The notes below the pieces were generated by a model, which had not been told where the DNA came from, searched no databases, and saw nothing but the letters and a program-made list of their open reading frames with translations. A stretch of DNA of 64,000 nucleotides from Halolamina pelagica (GTDB taxonomy: Archaea; Halobacteriota; Halobacteria; Halobacteriales; Haloferacaceae). Each line of letters begins with the position of its first letter. The first letter of the stretch is position 1. Of this stretch, positions 10,158-19,835 are shown in pieces. Where the stretch lies: positions 274,774-338,773 of the forward strand of contig NZ_LGUC01000002.1 in the NCBI RefSeq assembly GCF_001307315.1. Direction: 5' to 3'. The translations under genes were made by a program, and so were the position numbers.

Positions 10158-10200
10158 TTAACCAACAGTAGCTCCGGAACGGGCGCGGTTTGTTGGTTAA
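10158..10200. repeat. Perfect 10-bp inverted repeat with 23-base loop
   Basis: TTAACCAACA at 10158-10167 is exactly repeated in inverse as TGTTGGTTAA at 10191-10200. It lies between the end of the acyl-CoA dehydrogenase gene (minus strand, stop at 10312) and the start of the PH gene (10022). It could be an operator for the PH pair or a transcript-ending hairpin for the dehydrogenase; there is no T-run to favour a terminator. Confidence 0.6.
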
Positions 10201-10311
10201 TCGGCCTCAATGGGTCGCCGTTACCTTCCCCGGTCGCAGAACAGCGGAGCGGAGCGTAACATGTTGTGGGCCAGGACACACGTTCGATAACTGCGGGAAT
10301 GGTGTGCCTAG

Positions 10312-12149
10312 TTACGTGCTGAATGGAGTGTCGGGAACTGCGGTTTCGTCGAGGCTGTCGTAGCGAACGATGGCGTCGAAGAACTCCATCGCTGGAGTCG
10401 TGTCCGTTTGGATGCGGCTCGAGGACTGTGGGGTGAGCGTGCGGTCGACGAAGAGGTTCGCAACAACGGCTTTTCGTGCGTCTCCATCGTCGAGGTGGTC
10501 CTGTGCGCGCTCCAGGAGGAGCGCCGCGGTCACCACGTCGTAGATGTATTCGGCGACGTCTTTGGCCGCGTACTGCGCCGTGTCATCCTCAGCGACGGCT
10601 AACTCGAGAAGGGCAGCCTGGAGTTCCTCGAACTCCGACGCAACCGTCTCTCGTAGCGGATCGAGGAATGGGTGGGTGACTCCGTCAAGGCGCCCGGTAA
10701 CGTAGGGGATGAGCGCCTCGTGTGCCGCTTCCGACTCCATCGCGCGGAGGACATCGAGGGCGAGGATGTTCGCTGTGCCCTCCCAGATGGGGAGTGCTTG
10801 TACGTCTCGGTAGAGCCGGTTCGTCACGAAGTCGTCGACGTAGCCGTTGCCGCCCTGGATCTCCATGGCGTACGACGCCGTTTCGACGGCTGTACGGGTC
10901 GTGACGTGCTTCGACACCGGCGCGAACAGCCGCATCAGCCTGAACGCGTTCTCGTCGTCGTGGTCGCGTTCGTACCGATCGAGACACCGTGCCGATTCCA
11001 TCGCAAACGCAAGCGTCGCTTCGTGGTCGACAGCCATCTCGACGAGGTCGCGCTGCATCAGTGGGAACTCCTGAATCGGCTGGCCGAACGCTTCGCGGGT
11101 GGCCGCCTGGATTTTGCTTTCGAGGAGGAGCCGGCCGATGATGCCGACGGCGCCGACGGCGTTCGTGACGCGCTCCCAGTTGAGCATCGTCGTCATGTAC
11201 TTGAACCCGCGCTCGGGTTCGCCGACCAGATAGCCGGTCGTTCCGTCGAGTTCGACTTCGCCGGTCGGGACGCTTTTCGTGCCGAGTTTGTCCTTGAGGC
11301 GGCGGTACCGCTGGTCGTTCAGCCCGCCGGAGGGGAGCTCGTGTGGAACGAGAAATAGCGACAAGCCGTTCGTTCCGTCGGGGGCGTCAGGTCGCCGAGC
11401 GAGCGTGAGCGTCGCCTGGGCGTCGATGTTCGAACAGAACCATTTCTCGCCGGTGAGTTCGTACGTTCGCTGTTCGAGGTCCCCGCCGTCCTGTGCCGTC
11501 CGAACTGCTGAACCCGCGGCATCGCCTTCGGTCCCGGGGGTGATTGGGCCGCTGGTTCGGCGACGGTTTCGGTCGCACCGACGTCGCTGCCACCCTGCTC
11601 CTCGGTCATGAACATCGCGCCTTCGATGGCGCTGTCGTAGTCGCGGGTGGTGAGCGCGTCGAGGTACTGGCTGTACGTGCCAGCGTGGTCGTGATTTCTG
11701 AGGACGAGTGCAGCCCCCGCCGTCATCGATTGGGCACAGACCAGGCCCGTGTCGGCATACGACAACAGCAGTTGCTCGGTGAGCGTGTGTAGCAAGCCGA
11801 CCGGATCGTCTCGCCCCGGCGGCGCGGTGAATGCGTCCGCGACGATGCCGTGTTCGTAGATGAGGCGCTCGTTTTCGTGCTGGTCCGGGTGGTACTGGAC
11901 CTCGTTCAACAACTGCCCGTGTTTATCGTGAGTCCGGAGTTCGGGGCTGTGCGTGTCGATTCGGTCGGCGTTGTCGGCGATGGGCTCCCCGACGAGACCC
12001 CCGAACGCTGCCAGGTTCGCTGCCGCCCACTCGAACTCGTCTTCCGGATAGAGTCGTCGTGCCTCGTCTTGGAGCGCCGGGTTTAGCGTCCAGTAGTTTA
12101 CGTGCCGCCCTTCGTCGAACTCGCTGTACTCGAACGGCGGGTCAACCAT
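10312..12149 (-). CDS. Acyl-CoA dehydrogenase, AidB-like (one frameshift)
   Basis: A flavoprotein of about 612 residues once joined, long for the family and similar to AidB-type enzymes. It shows 'MTEEQGGSDVGATET' (FAD/substrate loop), 'YELTGEKWFCSNIDAQ', 'YMTTMLNWERV' and 'AMEIQGGNGYVDDFVTNRLYRDVQALPIWEGTAN' (given in two overlapping parts of the conserved C-terminal domain). It oxidises acyl-CoA at C2-C3 with FAD. The break is at the G-run 11546-11548 on the plus strand, between 'VAEPA' and 'ITPGTEGDAAG'. It is monocistronic. Confidence 0.9.
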
Positions 12150-12697
12150 TGTCCAGTACGTGTACAGGCCGGTATGTCATTAACGTATGTGAACTACGGG
12201 TTGGTTGGGCCTCGTTGTATCGTAGCTCGAACGCAGCCTTGTCGGCTGTTCCGTTGCAGATCCGTGGAACCTCGCGCTCGCGGATGGTCCTACAGTCGTC
12301 GGAAGCAAGCGCCCTGGTTTGGGAACGCGGCCCAGAATCACCGATGGGGACGCCGAGCAGGTGGCCACGTTCGTCGACGCTAGACCGTTCATCGAGGCGT
12401 TCGTCGTCACCCAGACACCCGTCGAGCTGACCGGGATGGTTGTCCTCACGCGAGTCGTGCCGGCCTGGCTGGTCCCGGGACCATCTGATCAGTCCCTGAA
12501 TCCTGATGTTGGCAAGAGTGGCTGAGGCACCGGAGTTCGTGGCCTTCGTCAGCGACCCCGACTGTGACGAGGTACGTGAGGACCTCTCAGGTGACGTTCT
12601 GCCCGGTGATCATCAGGGTACAATCGGCGTCTGGAAAATAGCATCGGGTTAGCGTTGGGTCCGAGTGCTGTGGGCACAGCGGTTGGGGGTAGAGCCG
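12150..12697. other. Intergenic region with possible gene remnant
   Basis: 548 bases between the divergent-facing ends of the dehydrogenase start and the arsM stop. The part near 12150-12190 will hold the dehydrogenase promoter (a TTAA-containing element about 30 bases before its ATG). At 12319-12525 an open frame reads 'ITDGDAEQVATFVDARPF', and at 12506-12652 a 48-codon frame reads 'EAPEFVAFVSDPDCDEVRED'. Both are acidic and haloarchaeal in style but incomplete, so they may be pieces of a decayed gene. No family is recognised. Confidence 0.4.
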
Positions 12698-13552
12698 TTA
12701 GGTGTCGTCGACCGCCGGCTTTCGAGCGGTAATACTCGCAGAGACGAGGAACTCGCTCACGTCGTAGTCGTCATCCCAGTCGCGGATGAACTCGTCACTA
12801 TCGTCTTTCGGCGAGATACTCACCGATTCGAACCCCGTCTCGGTGAGCATTGATTCGAGCCGATCGATGGTCGAAGCGCCAGCGACACAGGATGCCACCG
12901 AGTCCGGGTCAGCTCGAACTTCGTCTGGCACCGCTGCTGTCAGAACGACGTCCGAAATTGCGAGTCGCCCGCCCGGTCGGAGAACACGAAACGCCTCGTC
13001 GAACACCTGGGGCTTGTTCGGCGAGAGGTTCACGACGCAGTTCGAGATGATCACGTCGATGCTGTCGTCAGAAACCGGGAGGTGTTCGATTTCGCCGAGG
13101 CGGAACTCGACGTGCTCGGCGTCGTTTTGACTGGCGTTCGCACGCGCCTTCTCGACCATCTCGGGCGTCATGTCGACGCCGATCACGCGGCCCGACGCAC
13201 CGACCTCTTGGGCCGCGAGGAAGCAGTCGAAACCCGCACCCGACCCGAGATCGAGTACCGATTCACCGCTATTCAGCGACGCGATCGCCTGCGGGTTCCC
13301 ACATCCTAACCCCAAGTTTGCGTTCCCGTCGACGCTCTCAAGGTCGCCATCGGAGTACCCGAGTTGCCGGGCCGTCTCGTCGCTGGAGGTCGATTCTTCG
13401 TCAGGACTGCCACAGGAACTATCGCTCGAACAGCAGCTACTCTCGGCATCGCTCCCCTCGGTAGCAATGCGAGCGTACCGTTCCCGGACAACCTTCCGTT
13501 GGGTCCGGGCGTCAAGCCCCGACTCCGTCGAAGGGTCGCTTGGCTCAGACAT
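12698..13552 (-). CDS. arsM: Arsenite S-adenosylmethionine methyltransferase
   Basis: A 284-residue Rossmann methyltransferase that transfers methyl groups from SAM to arsenite. It has the SAM-binding motif 'VLDLGSGAGFDCF' (about 97-109), the family phrase 'NLGLGCGNPQAIASL', 'VISNCVVNLSPNKPQVF' and 'SCVAGA' near the end, giving the three conserved cysteines typical of ArsM. A cysteine-rich N-terminal patch (SCCSSDSSC) may help bind As(III). It lies 35 bases after the arsR stop on the same strand, so the two genes probably form an arsenic-induced operon. Confidence 0.92.
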   Translation of the reverse strand: MSEPSDPSTESGLDARTQRKVVRERYARIATEGSDAESSCCSSDSSCGSPDEESTSSDETARQLGYSDGDLESVDGNANLGLGCGNPQAIASLNSGESVLDLGSGAGFDCFLAAQEVGASGRVIGVDMTPEMVEKARANASQNDAEHVEFRLGEIEHLPVSDDSIDVIISNCVVNLSPNKPQVFDEAFRVLRPGGRLAISDVVLTAAVPDEVRADPDSVASCVAGASTIDRLESMLTETGFESVSISPKDDSDEFIRDWDDDYDVSEFLVSASITARKPAVDDT

Positions 13553-13587
13553 TCGTGGTCACCTCCTGTTCGATCTCGTCGACATCG

Positions 13588-14085
13588 TCAAGCTCTCGAC
13601 GCTTCCGCCCGCGTTCGGCGACTGTAGTCGCCACCTGCGATCGCCCCGCATTCTGAACGCACACCGTGACACGACCCTGCCTGTCGGTCATCGGTCGGCC
13701 CCCGCGTCTCGTCGAGAGCCGTCAGAAGCGCCTCGGCCCGGTCGGTCGTCCCGTAGTACCGCCACGTCCCGTCCTTTCGTCGCGTGACGAGCCCGGCATC
13801 GTAGAGGTCCGAAAGGGCGTGACTGACCGCACTGTCACTCACGTCGACGATCGGATTGATTTCGCAGACACACAACTCCTGATCTGCGGCCTCGAGTAAC
13901 CGAACGATGGTGTATCGCGTGTCGTTCCCCAACGTCTTGAGGGCGGTAAGATCGGATTCGGGATGAGTAGGCGTGTCCGACTGATACGATCGCAACGAAT
14001 CGAGTCGGCCATCGATATCGACGTCACAGCACCCACCACTTTCCTCGGTGATGAGGCGCTCGAGTCGCTCCGTTTGTGAACTCAT
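13588..14085 (-). CDS. arsR: ArsR-family arsenic-responsive repressor
   Basis: A winged-helix repressor of about 165 residues. The DNA-binding core reads 'LKTLGNDTRYTIVRLLEAADQ', then 'ELCVCEI' (the CxC metal site of the alpha-3 type), 'SDSAVSHALSDLYDAGL' and the wing 'RRKDGTWRYYG'. An extra CC pair ('GGCCDVDIDG') precedes the core and may add a third thiolate ligand. ATG 14085 is chosen because a TATA element ends about 23 bases upstream, giving a leaderless transcript. It should repress itself and arsM until As(III) binds. Confidence 0.9.
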   Translation of the reverse strand: MSSQTERLERLITEESGGCCDVDIDGRLDSLRSYQSDTPTHPESDLTALKTLGNDTRYTIVRLLEAADQELCVCEINPIVDVSDSAVSHALSDLYDAGLVTRRKDGTWRYYGTTDRAEALLTALDETRGPTDDRQAGSCHGVRSECGAIAGGDYSRRTRAEASRA

Positions 14086-14097
14086 AGATGCATAATT

Positions 14098-14116
14098 GAA
14101 CAGTTCCTCATATAAT
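14098..14116 (-). promoter_or_regulatory. arsR promoter with candidate ArsR operator
   Basis: On the minus strand a TATA element (ATTATATG, about 14109-14116) is followed by the palindrome GAAC-A-GTTC (14098-14106) and then the arsR ATG at 14085. The palindrome sits between TATA box and start, where a bound repressor would block transcription. The operator assignment is inference from position and symmetry. Confidence 0.6.
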
Positions 14117-14361
14117 GCTGTCGGGATGGAGCTGACGATACGGGCTATGCGCACCGAAGACGGTTCTGCGACAGTATATGCATTGAGACGGCCAGCCTCA
14201 ACTACTGGCGGTCAGATCCCTCGGATACGCCAAATTCGTGCACGAAATTCAGGTTGTCGGATGTGCACGGTACCAAAGGTTCGCCATTCGTCTCCCGGAC
14301 TCGAGCAGTCCTCATCAATCAGTCTCGAACGGTTCAAACAGACGCCCCGCGAATCACCGGT

Positions 14362-15336
14362 ATGGACGGAGACTCACACGAGCACGTTGTTCCCGGAAGT
14401 GACGAAGAACTGGATACGCCGGACGTGGAGGGGTATGACTTCAGCGGCGAATTCGATTTTCAGGAGATGCTGGGCGCCTATGCGACGACTGGCTTTCAGG
14501 CAACCCAACTCGCAGAGGCGGTCGAGATCGCCGAACAAATGCAAGACGACGACGCCACGATCTATCTCACGTGTACGTCGAATATCATCTCATCGGGGCT
14601 GCGTGAGGTCGTCGCGTATCTGGTCCGGGAGGGGTACGTCGACGTGCTTATTACGACCTCAGGGTCGCTAGCGGAGGATGTTATCAAGACGGCAAAGCCG
14701 TTCAAAATGGGGGAGTGGGATGCGGACGAAGCCGCCCTCCGGGAACGGGGGATCAACCGCCTCGGAAACCTATTCGTCCCCTCCGATCGATACGTCTGGT
14801 TGGAGGAGTACCTGTACGATTTCTTTGATGACTTCTTCGCCGAGGAGAAGGTTCGAACGCCGACGGCGTTTGCCAGTGAGCTGGGGCAAACGCTCGACGA
14901 CCCGAATTCGGTGCTAAAGCAAGCAGCGGACAACGACGTCCCCGTGTACTGTCCGGCGCTGACAGACGCCGAGATCGGGAACTTCCTCTACTACTACAGA
15001 CAGGGATACGACTCGGAGGTTGGCATCGAGATCCTCGACGATTATGACTCGCTTATCGAGGATGGAATGCTCGCTGACACCACAGGCCTGATCGCAGTCG
15101 GTGGGGGAGTCCCGAAACATCATGCGATCATGACAAACCTGTTCCGGGGTGGGGCGGATTACGTCGTCTACATCTCGACTGGCATGGAGGGAGATGGGTC
15201 GCTCTCTGGAGCGCCGCCAGACGAGGCAGTATCGTGGGGGAAGATCAAAGACGACGAGCAGACGAATTACACACAGGTCGAGGCAGAAGCGACACTCGTC
15301 TTTCCACTGCTCGTGGCGGGTGCTTTCTGCGAGTGA
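14362..15336 (+). CDS. dys: Deoxyhypusine synthase
   Basis: A full-length enzyme of 324 residues that builds the deoxyhypusine side chain on translation factor aIF5A. NAD-binding and active-site phrases are seen: 'LTCTSNIISSGLREVV', 'TTSGSLAEDVIK', 'PALTDAEIGNF', 'GGGVPKHHAIM' and 'AVSWGKIKDD', which holds the catalytic lysine. ATG 14362 matches the usual N-terminus; an earlier in-frame start at 14254 would add unrelated sequence. There is no frame break. In haloarchaea the donor is thought to be agmatine-derived rather than spermidine; that is family knowledge. Confidence 0.92.
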   Translation: MDGDSHEHVVPGSDEELDTPDVEGYDFSGEFDFQEMLGAYATTGFQATQLAEAVEIAEQMQDDDATIYLTCTSNIISSGLREVVAYLVREGYVDVLITTSGSLAEDVIKTAKPFKMGEWDADEAALRERGINRLGNLFVPSDRYVWLEEYLYDFFDDFFAEEKVRTPTAFASELGQTLDDPNSVLKQAADNDVPVYCPALTDAEIGNFLYYYRQGYDSEVGIEILDDYDSLIEDGMLADTTGLIAVGGGVPKHHAIMTNLFRGGADYVVYISTGMEGDGSLSGAPPDEAVSWGKIKDDEQTNYTQVEAEATLVFPLLVAGAFCE

Positions 15337-15552
15337 GCACGATCCACTCACGGAATCGCGCACTGTACTAGACTGGTGTAGAAGCGGAGCAAGCGCGTCA
15401 CGACAATGCGTGTATCCAACTCCGCGATACTCGCGTCGGCGAACTCTACCGCGACCTCGTTCGCCAGCACTCCCACATCGACTACCGTCGGTTGTTGAGG
15501 GAGGTGACCGACGGTCGGCATGCTTTACCGACGCCATGCACAAGCCGTAGCG

Positions 15553-15918
15553 ATGAGCAAAATCCGCCCGGACGACCTCGACACGGTGCCAGAGGAAGAG
15601 CAGCCATTCGTCCTGGATATTCGCCCGCGTGAAGCCTACCAAGCCCAGCATATCGACGGAAGTCACAACCTTCCGGTGTACGACGACCTGCGCGCTGGCG
15701 AGGAGGATGCGCTCCGACAGCGACTCGATGAACTCCCAAGCGACCGGGAGATCGTGACCGTCTGTAAGATGGGCGTCGTTGCGAAGCGGGCGACCCGCAT
15801 TCTCGTCGACGAGGGGTACGAGGCGACCACTCTCGCCGGCGGCATGAGCGGCTGGCGAGGCTACCAAAACGGGTCACTCAGCTACAAGATCAGATCGCTG
15901 CTCTGGCGGCTGTACTGA
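15553..15918 (+). CDS. Rhodanese-like domain protein
   Basis: A single rhodanese domain of 121 residues. It shows 'VLDIRPREAYQAQHIDGSHN' and the active-site loop with cysteine in 'VTVCKMGVVAKRA', then 'LAGGMSGWRGY'. Proteins of this type carry persulfide sulfur on the catalytic cysteine. The start at ATG 15553 gives the usual short N-terminus. The 216 bases before it contain no recognisable gene, although a short stretch in another frame ('RVGELYRDLVRQHSHIDYR') could be a remnant. Confidence 0.88.
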   Translation: MSKIRPDDLDTVPEEEQPFVLDIRPREAYQAQHIDGSHNLPVYDDLRAGEEDALRQRLDELPSDREIVTVCKMGVVAKRATRILVDEGYEATTLAGGMSGWRGYQNGSLSYKIRSLLWRLY

Positions 15919-16046
15919 ACTGACGGTCCTGCGATCCCAGACCACTCGATTTCGACGGATACCATAGCGTCCGTCGGTTGGGCACGGTTCGCGTTACCAT
16001 GCAAGAGTCGTGCCGAGCGGTTCCGGATGACCCAGGAACTGCGCGC

Positions 16047-17253
16047 TCACCCCCTGAGCGACTCCACCGGCGGCTCCCACGCCGCGCGGTAGGCGGGGTA
16101 GAGTCCACCGACGAGCGCGATCAGCACCCCGAAGCCGAACGCGCCGAGGGCGACGAGTCCGTTGGTCGGTACGAACACCGCCGACAGGGGAGCCGGGTGT
16201 TCAGCGCGATCCCGACGACGACGGCCGCACCGAGGACGCTCCCCAGCGCGCCGCCGCCGACGCCGAGCAGCGTCGCCTCCACGAGCAGCGTCCGCAACAC
16301 CTCGTTGCGGTGGATCCCAACCGCTCGGAGCACCCCGATCTCGCCGCGGCGCTCGGAGACCGTCATCAGCATGACGTTGAAGATAGAGACGCCGGCGACG
16401 ACCAGCGAGATACCCGCCACCGCGAGCAGGAACCCGTTGAGCAGTGCGAAGAACTCCGTGATCCGGGAGAGCACGCTCGTCAGCGAGAGCACCGATACCC
16501 GCTCCTCCCGGGTGTTCAGCCGCTCGCGGACGCCGTCGGCGATCGCCCGCGCGTCGTCGGCAGAGTTGGCCTGCACCACGACCTGCGAGTAGCTGTCGGC
16601 GACGAACTCCCCGGGCGGGAGCACGACCGCCGAGCCGGGTCGGATCGGCGAGAACGTCCCCCGGAGTCGATGATGGCGACGACCCGGTAGCGGTTCCCCT
16701 CGATCTCGACGGTCGAGCCGACCTGTGCGCCCAGCCCCTCCGCGAGTTCGTCGCCGACGACGGCGCCCTGCCGGTGGTACTCGGGAACGCCGTCGACCCC
16801 GAACAGGGCGGCGGGCTGGGTCGTCCCGTAGAGTTGGGCGAAGGACTGCCCGTCCGGCCCGGAGACGCTCGCCCCGCCGGACTTCAGCGGGACGACCGTC
16901 CCGCCGCCGGCGGCCGCCTGCCGAATCGCCCCCAGCTCGCGGGCACCGAGCCCGTCGCCGCCGTCGGCGGGGCTAACGATCACCTGATTGCCGAGCCCGC
17001 CGAGTTCGGCCAGCGCGGCGGTCTGGAGCGCGGTCCCCAGCATCCCCAGCGTGACGACTGCGAACACCCCGATGACGATGCCGAGCGTTGCCAGTCCAGC
17101 TCGCAGTCGCTGTCGGGAGAGGTTCCGGAGCGCGAGCGATGCGGCCGGGAACCGCCGGGCCAGCCGATTCCCCAGGGTGGGGTCAGCCGCCGCGGGCTCG
17201 GTCTCCGGGACGCGGACCCCGGGATCGTCCCCCGATTGGTCTGTCTCAGTCAT
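16047..17253 (-). CDS. MacB/FtsX-type ABC transporter permease (two frameshifts)
   Basis: About 402 residues once two bases are restored. It has an N-terminal membrane span after 'LSRQRLRAGLATLGIVIGV', a periplasmic MacB_PCD domain ('GNQVIVSPADGG', 'AVVGDELAEGL'), then the FtsX core 'NVMLMTVSERRGEIGVLRAVG' with three spans and the end 'LYPAYRAAWEPPVESLRG'. Breaks lie at C-run 16658-16662 and G-run 16195-16197. Its start overlaps the ATPase gene by 8 bases. With the ATPase and the secreted CARDB-like protein it forms a tripartite system for extrusion or envelope work. Confidence 0.9.
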
Positions 17254-17964
17254 GGAGCACCCCGTCGATCAGTTCGACGGTGCGGTCGGCGTACTCCCCG
17301 ACGAGTTCGTCGTGGGTGACGGCGACCACGCCGACGCCGCCGTCGGCGATAGTGTTGATCTCGTCCAGTACGGCCTCGCCGGTGTCCCGGTCGAGGTTCC
17401 CGGTCGGCTCGTCGGCGAGCAACACGTCGGGCTTGTTGATCAGTGAGCGGGCGATCGCGACGCGCTGTTTCTGCCCGCCCGAGAGCTCGTCGGGCGTGTG
17501 TCGTAGCCGATCGCCGAGCCCGACCCGCGTGAGCAGGTCGGCCGCGCGGTCGGTGTAGTCGGCGTCGAGAAAGCGCGTCGGCAGCCGGACGTTCTCGACA
17601 GCCGACAGCGTCGGGATCAGGTGGAAGTCCTGGAAGACGAAACCAACGCGTTCGCGGCGCACGTCGGTCCGCTCGGCCGCCGAGAGGTCGGCTACCGGCT
17701 CTCCGAGCAGCTCGACGCTGCCAGTTGTCGGGTCGTCGAGCAGCCCGAGCATGTTCAGCATCGTCGACTTCCCCGAACCCGAGGGGCCCATGACCGCCGT
17801 GACCTCGCCGCGTTCGACAGTGAAACTCACGTCGGCGAGTGCGGTGACGGTGCCGCCGCCCCCTCGTACTGTTTGGTGACGCCGTCGAGCCGAAGCGGAG
17901 GTGGATCGTCGTCGGGTGCCGTGGCGTGGGCCGTTCCGTCTGCGGCCTCGTGGTCGCCGCTCAT
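17246..17964 (-). CDS. MacB/LolD-type ABC ATPase (one frameshift)
   Basis: An ATPase of about 239 residues that drives the FtsX-type permease encoded next. It shows Walker A 'GPSGSGKST', signature 'LSGGQKQRVAIARSL', Walker B 'VLLADEPTGNLD' and the H-loop 'VVAVTHD'. The N-terminal 'MSGDHEAADG' to 'LDGVTKQYEG' portion is in another frame; the break is the C-run 17859-17863, and one base restores 'GGGTVTALADVSFTVERGE'. The start overlaps the preceding gene's stop as ATGA. Confidence 0.9.
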
Positions 17965-19531
17965 CGGTACCGATTGGCGCTGAAGACGATCAGCGGGATG
18001 GTGACCACCACCCCGAGGGTGACACCGACGACGGTCCCGCCGAGCCCGCCGAGGAAACCGCCTCCGGTTCGGCCGGTGTCCTGCGGCAGGACCACCTCAA
18101 CGGTCGTCGACCGGCGCTCCCCGGCAGTCGTGTAGGTGACCTCGACGGGGACGCTCGTCGCGTTCGCGGCGTCGACCCGTGCGGTCAGTTCGAACGGCGC
18201 GAACTCGCTGGGGCCGACAGTGCCGAGGAACTGGTCCCGGCTTGGATACGCCGGCGCGGCGTACTCGCTCTCGGCGACCCCGAGGACGACACCGCTCACT
18301 TCGCCGTCGCCGACGTTGCCGAGGTTGCCCGACAGCCGCAGTCGGTCGCCGTCGAGGCTGACGTTCAACCCCGTGAGCGACACCGCCCCCGTCTCTCGGT
18401 CGAGCCCGTACTGTCGGGTCACCTCGCGCTCCTCGGCGTCGAGTTCGTACCTGACTGCGAACTCGACTGACGCGGCCCCGATACCCGAGAGATCGACTGT
18501 CACGCTCTCGGCATCACCGGGGGCGATAGCGTCGGCGACGGCGATCCGGCCCAGTTCCGCCACCCCGCTCCCGTTGGGGAGTCGGGGGACGAGCACCGCG
18601 TTCTCGATCGGCGCGTTGCCGAAGTTCGTCACCGTCACGCTCACCGCACCCGCCTGCTGCCCGTCGTCGCTCTCGCTGTCGGACTGGAGCGTGTTGCCGC
18701 CGCCGAGCGCGCCCGCGAGGCCGGCGATCCCGCCGGCGCCACCGCCGTCAGCCGCCGTCCCCCCATCGGCGCTTGCCCGCTCGACGCGGACGCCCACGTC
18801 GTCGGACAGTGTCGCGACGTCGACGGAGCGCTCCCAACGCTCCGTCACCTGCGTCCCGACGGCGGTAGTGTAGGTGACTTCGACCGCGAGGTCACGCTCG
18901 CCATCGGTGTCGGCCCGGAGGCTGAAGTTCAGCGTCTCGCTCCCCCGGCGGCGAGGGTGGGGATCGTCCGCCGGGTCCGGTCGCCGTCGACGCCGGCGAC
19001 GGTGACGGAGATGTTCCGGAGGGCGGCGGTGGCGGGGTTCGCGACTGTCACGCTGGCAGGGGAGTCGACGCCGGCGACGAGCCCGTCGAGGTCGGTCTCG
19101 ACCTGTGGCGCGCCGGACTCGACGACGACTGACAGCGGTCGGCGGACGGTCGTGCGCTCGTCGTCGGCGTCGGAGACGGTCGCGAGAACGGTGAGGTTCC
19201 GCGCGCCCGGATCGGGGAAGCGGACTGTCACGGGGACCGAGAGCGTCTCACCGGGCGAGAGCGAGCCGAGATCCGTCGCCGTGCCGAGGCTCTCGCCGTC
19301 ACCGCCGACGATCTCGACGCGTTCGAGTGTCGCTGCGGAGGTGCTGCCGGCCGAGAGCTGGACCGTCGCGGCGATGGTCGTCGGGGCGCCCGCCGTGGGC
19401 GTCCCCGGCGAGACGGTCGCATCGGTGATCGTCACACGGTTATCAGGGATCGTCCCGGCGGTCAGTCCGGGCATCCCGGCGAGCACGAGGAGGACGGCTA
19501 TCACGAGGGCGGCGCCGCGGGCACGAGCCAT
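17961..19531 (-). CDS. Secreted CARDB-like protein of an ABC system (one frameshift)
   Basis: About 523 residues. It starts with a signal peptide (basic 'MARARG', then a hydrophobic run to about residue 24). Several Ig-like CARDB/NEW3 domains follow, rich in 'SVTVTNFGNAP', 'VSVTVAGVDGD' and 'AVEVTYTTA' phrases, and the protein ends in a single membrane span (about 492-516) with a 'SANRYR' cytoplasmic tail. The break is at C-run 18942-18946. It is first in the operon with the ATPase and permease and is probably the extracellular substrate-handling partner. A TTG 12 bases upstream is a weaker start. Confidence 0.85.
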
Positions 19532-19835
19532 TGATTGCCTCAAGTAAGGGATGGAGACTTATGAGTTCTTCCCGCGCGTGCGCGAATACGCGCGGGCGGA
19601 GCATCGGGCCCGTCCGCTTCGAGAAACGAACGAGAAACCGCCGACTATTCGGCTATGAACTCGATCACGGCGGGGACACGATACTGGAGACAGGGATCGG
19701 CAGCGAGGAATCCGACATCGAGTTCGGGAGCGGGGTGTACAGGTGGTGCAAGGCGACTGCCTCGGGGCTTCCCCCCGAGGCGGTTCACTGTCTCCAGCGG
19801 CGTTGCAGCACGTCTTGGGGCCGCGGCTGAACCGC
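19532..19835. other. Intergenic stretch, nothing recognised
   Basis: 304 bases between the divergently placed start of the ABC operon (minus) and the serpin stop. It must hold the promoter of the ABC operon. The sequence just beyond 19531 (TTACTTGAGGCAATC when read on the minus strand) is A/T-rich for this genome but not a clear TATA box. Confidence 0.4.
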
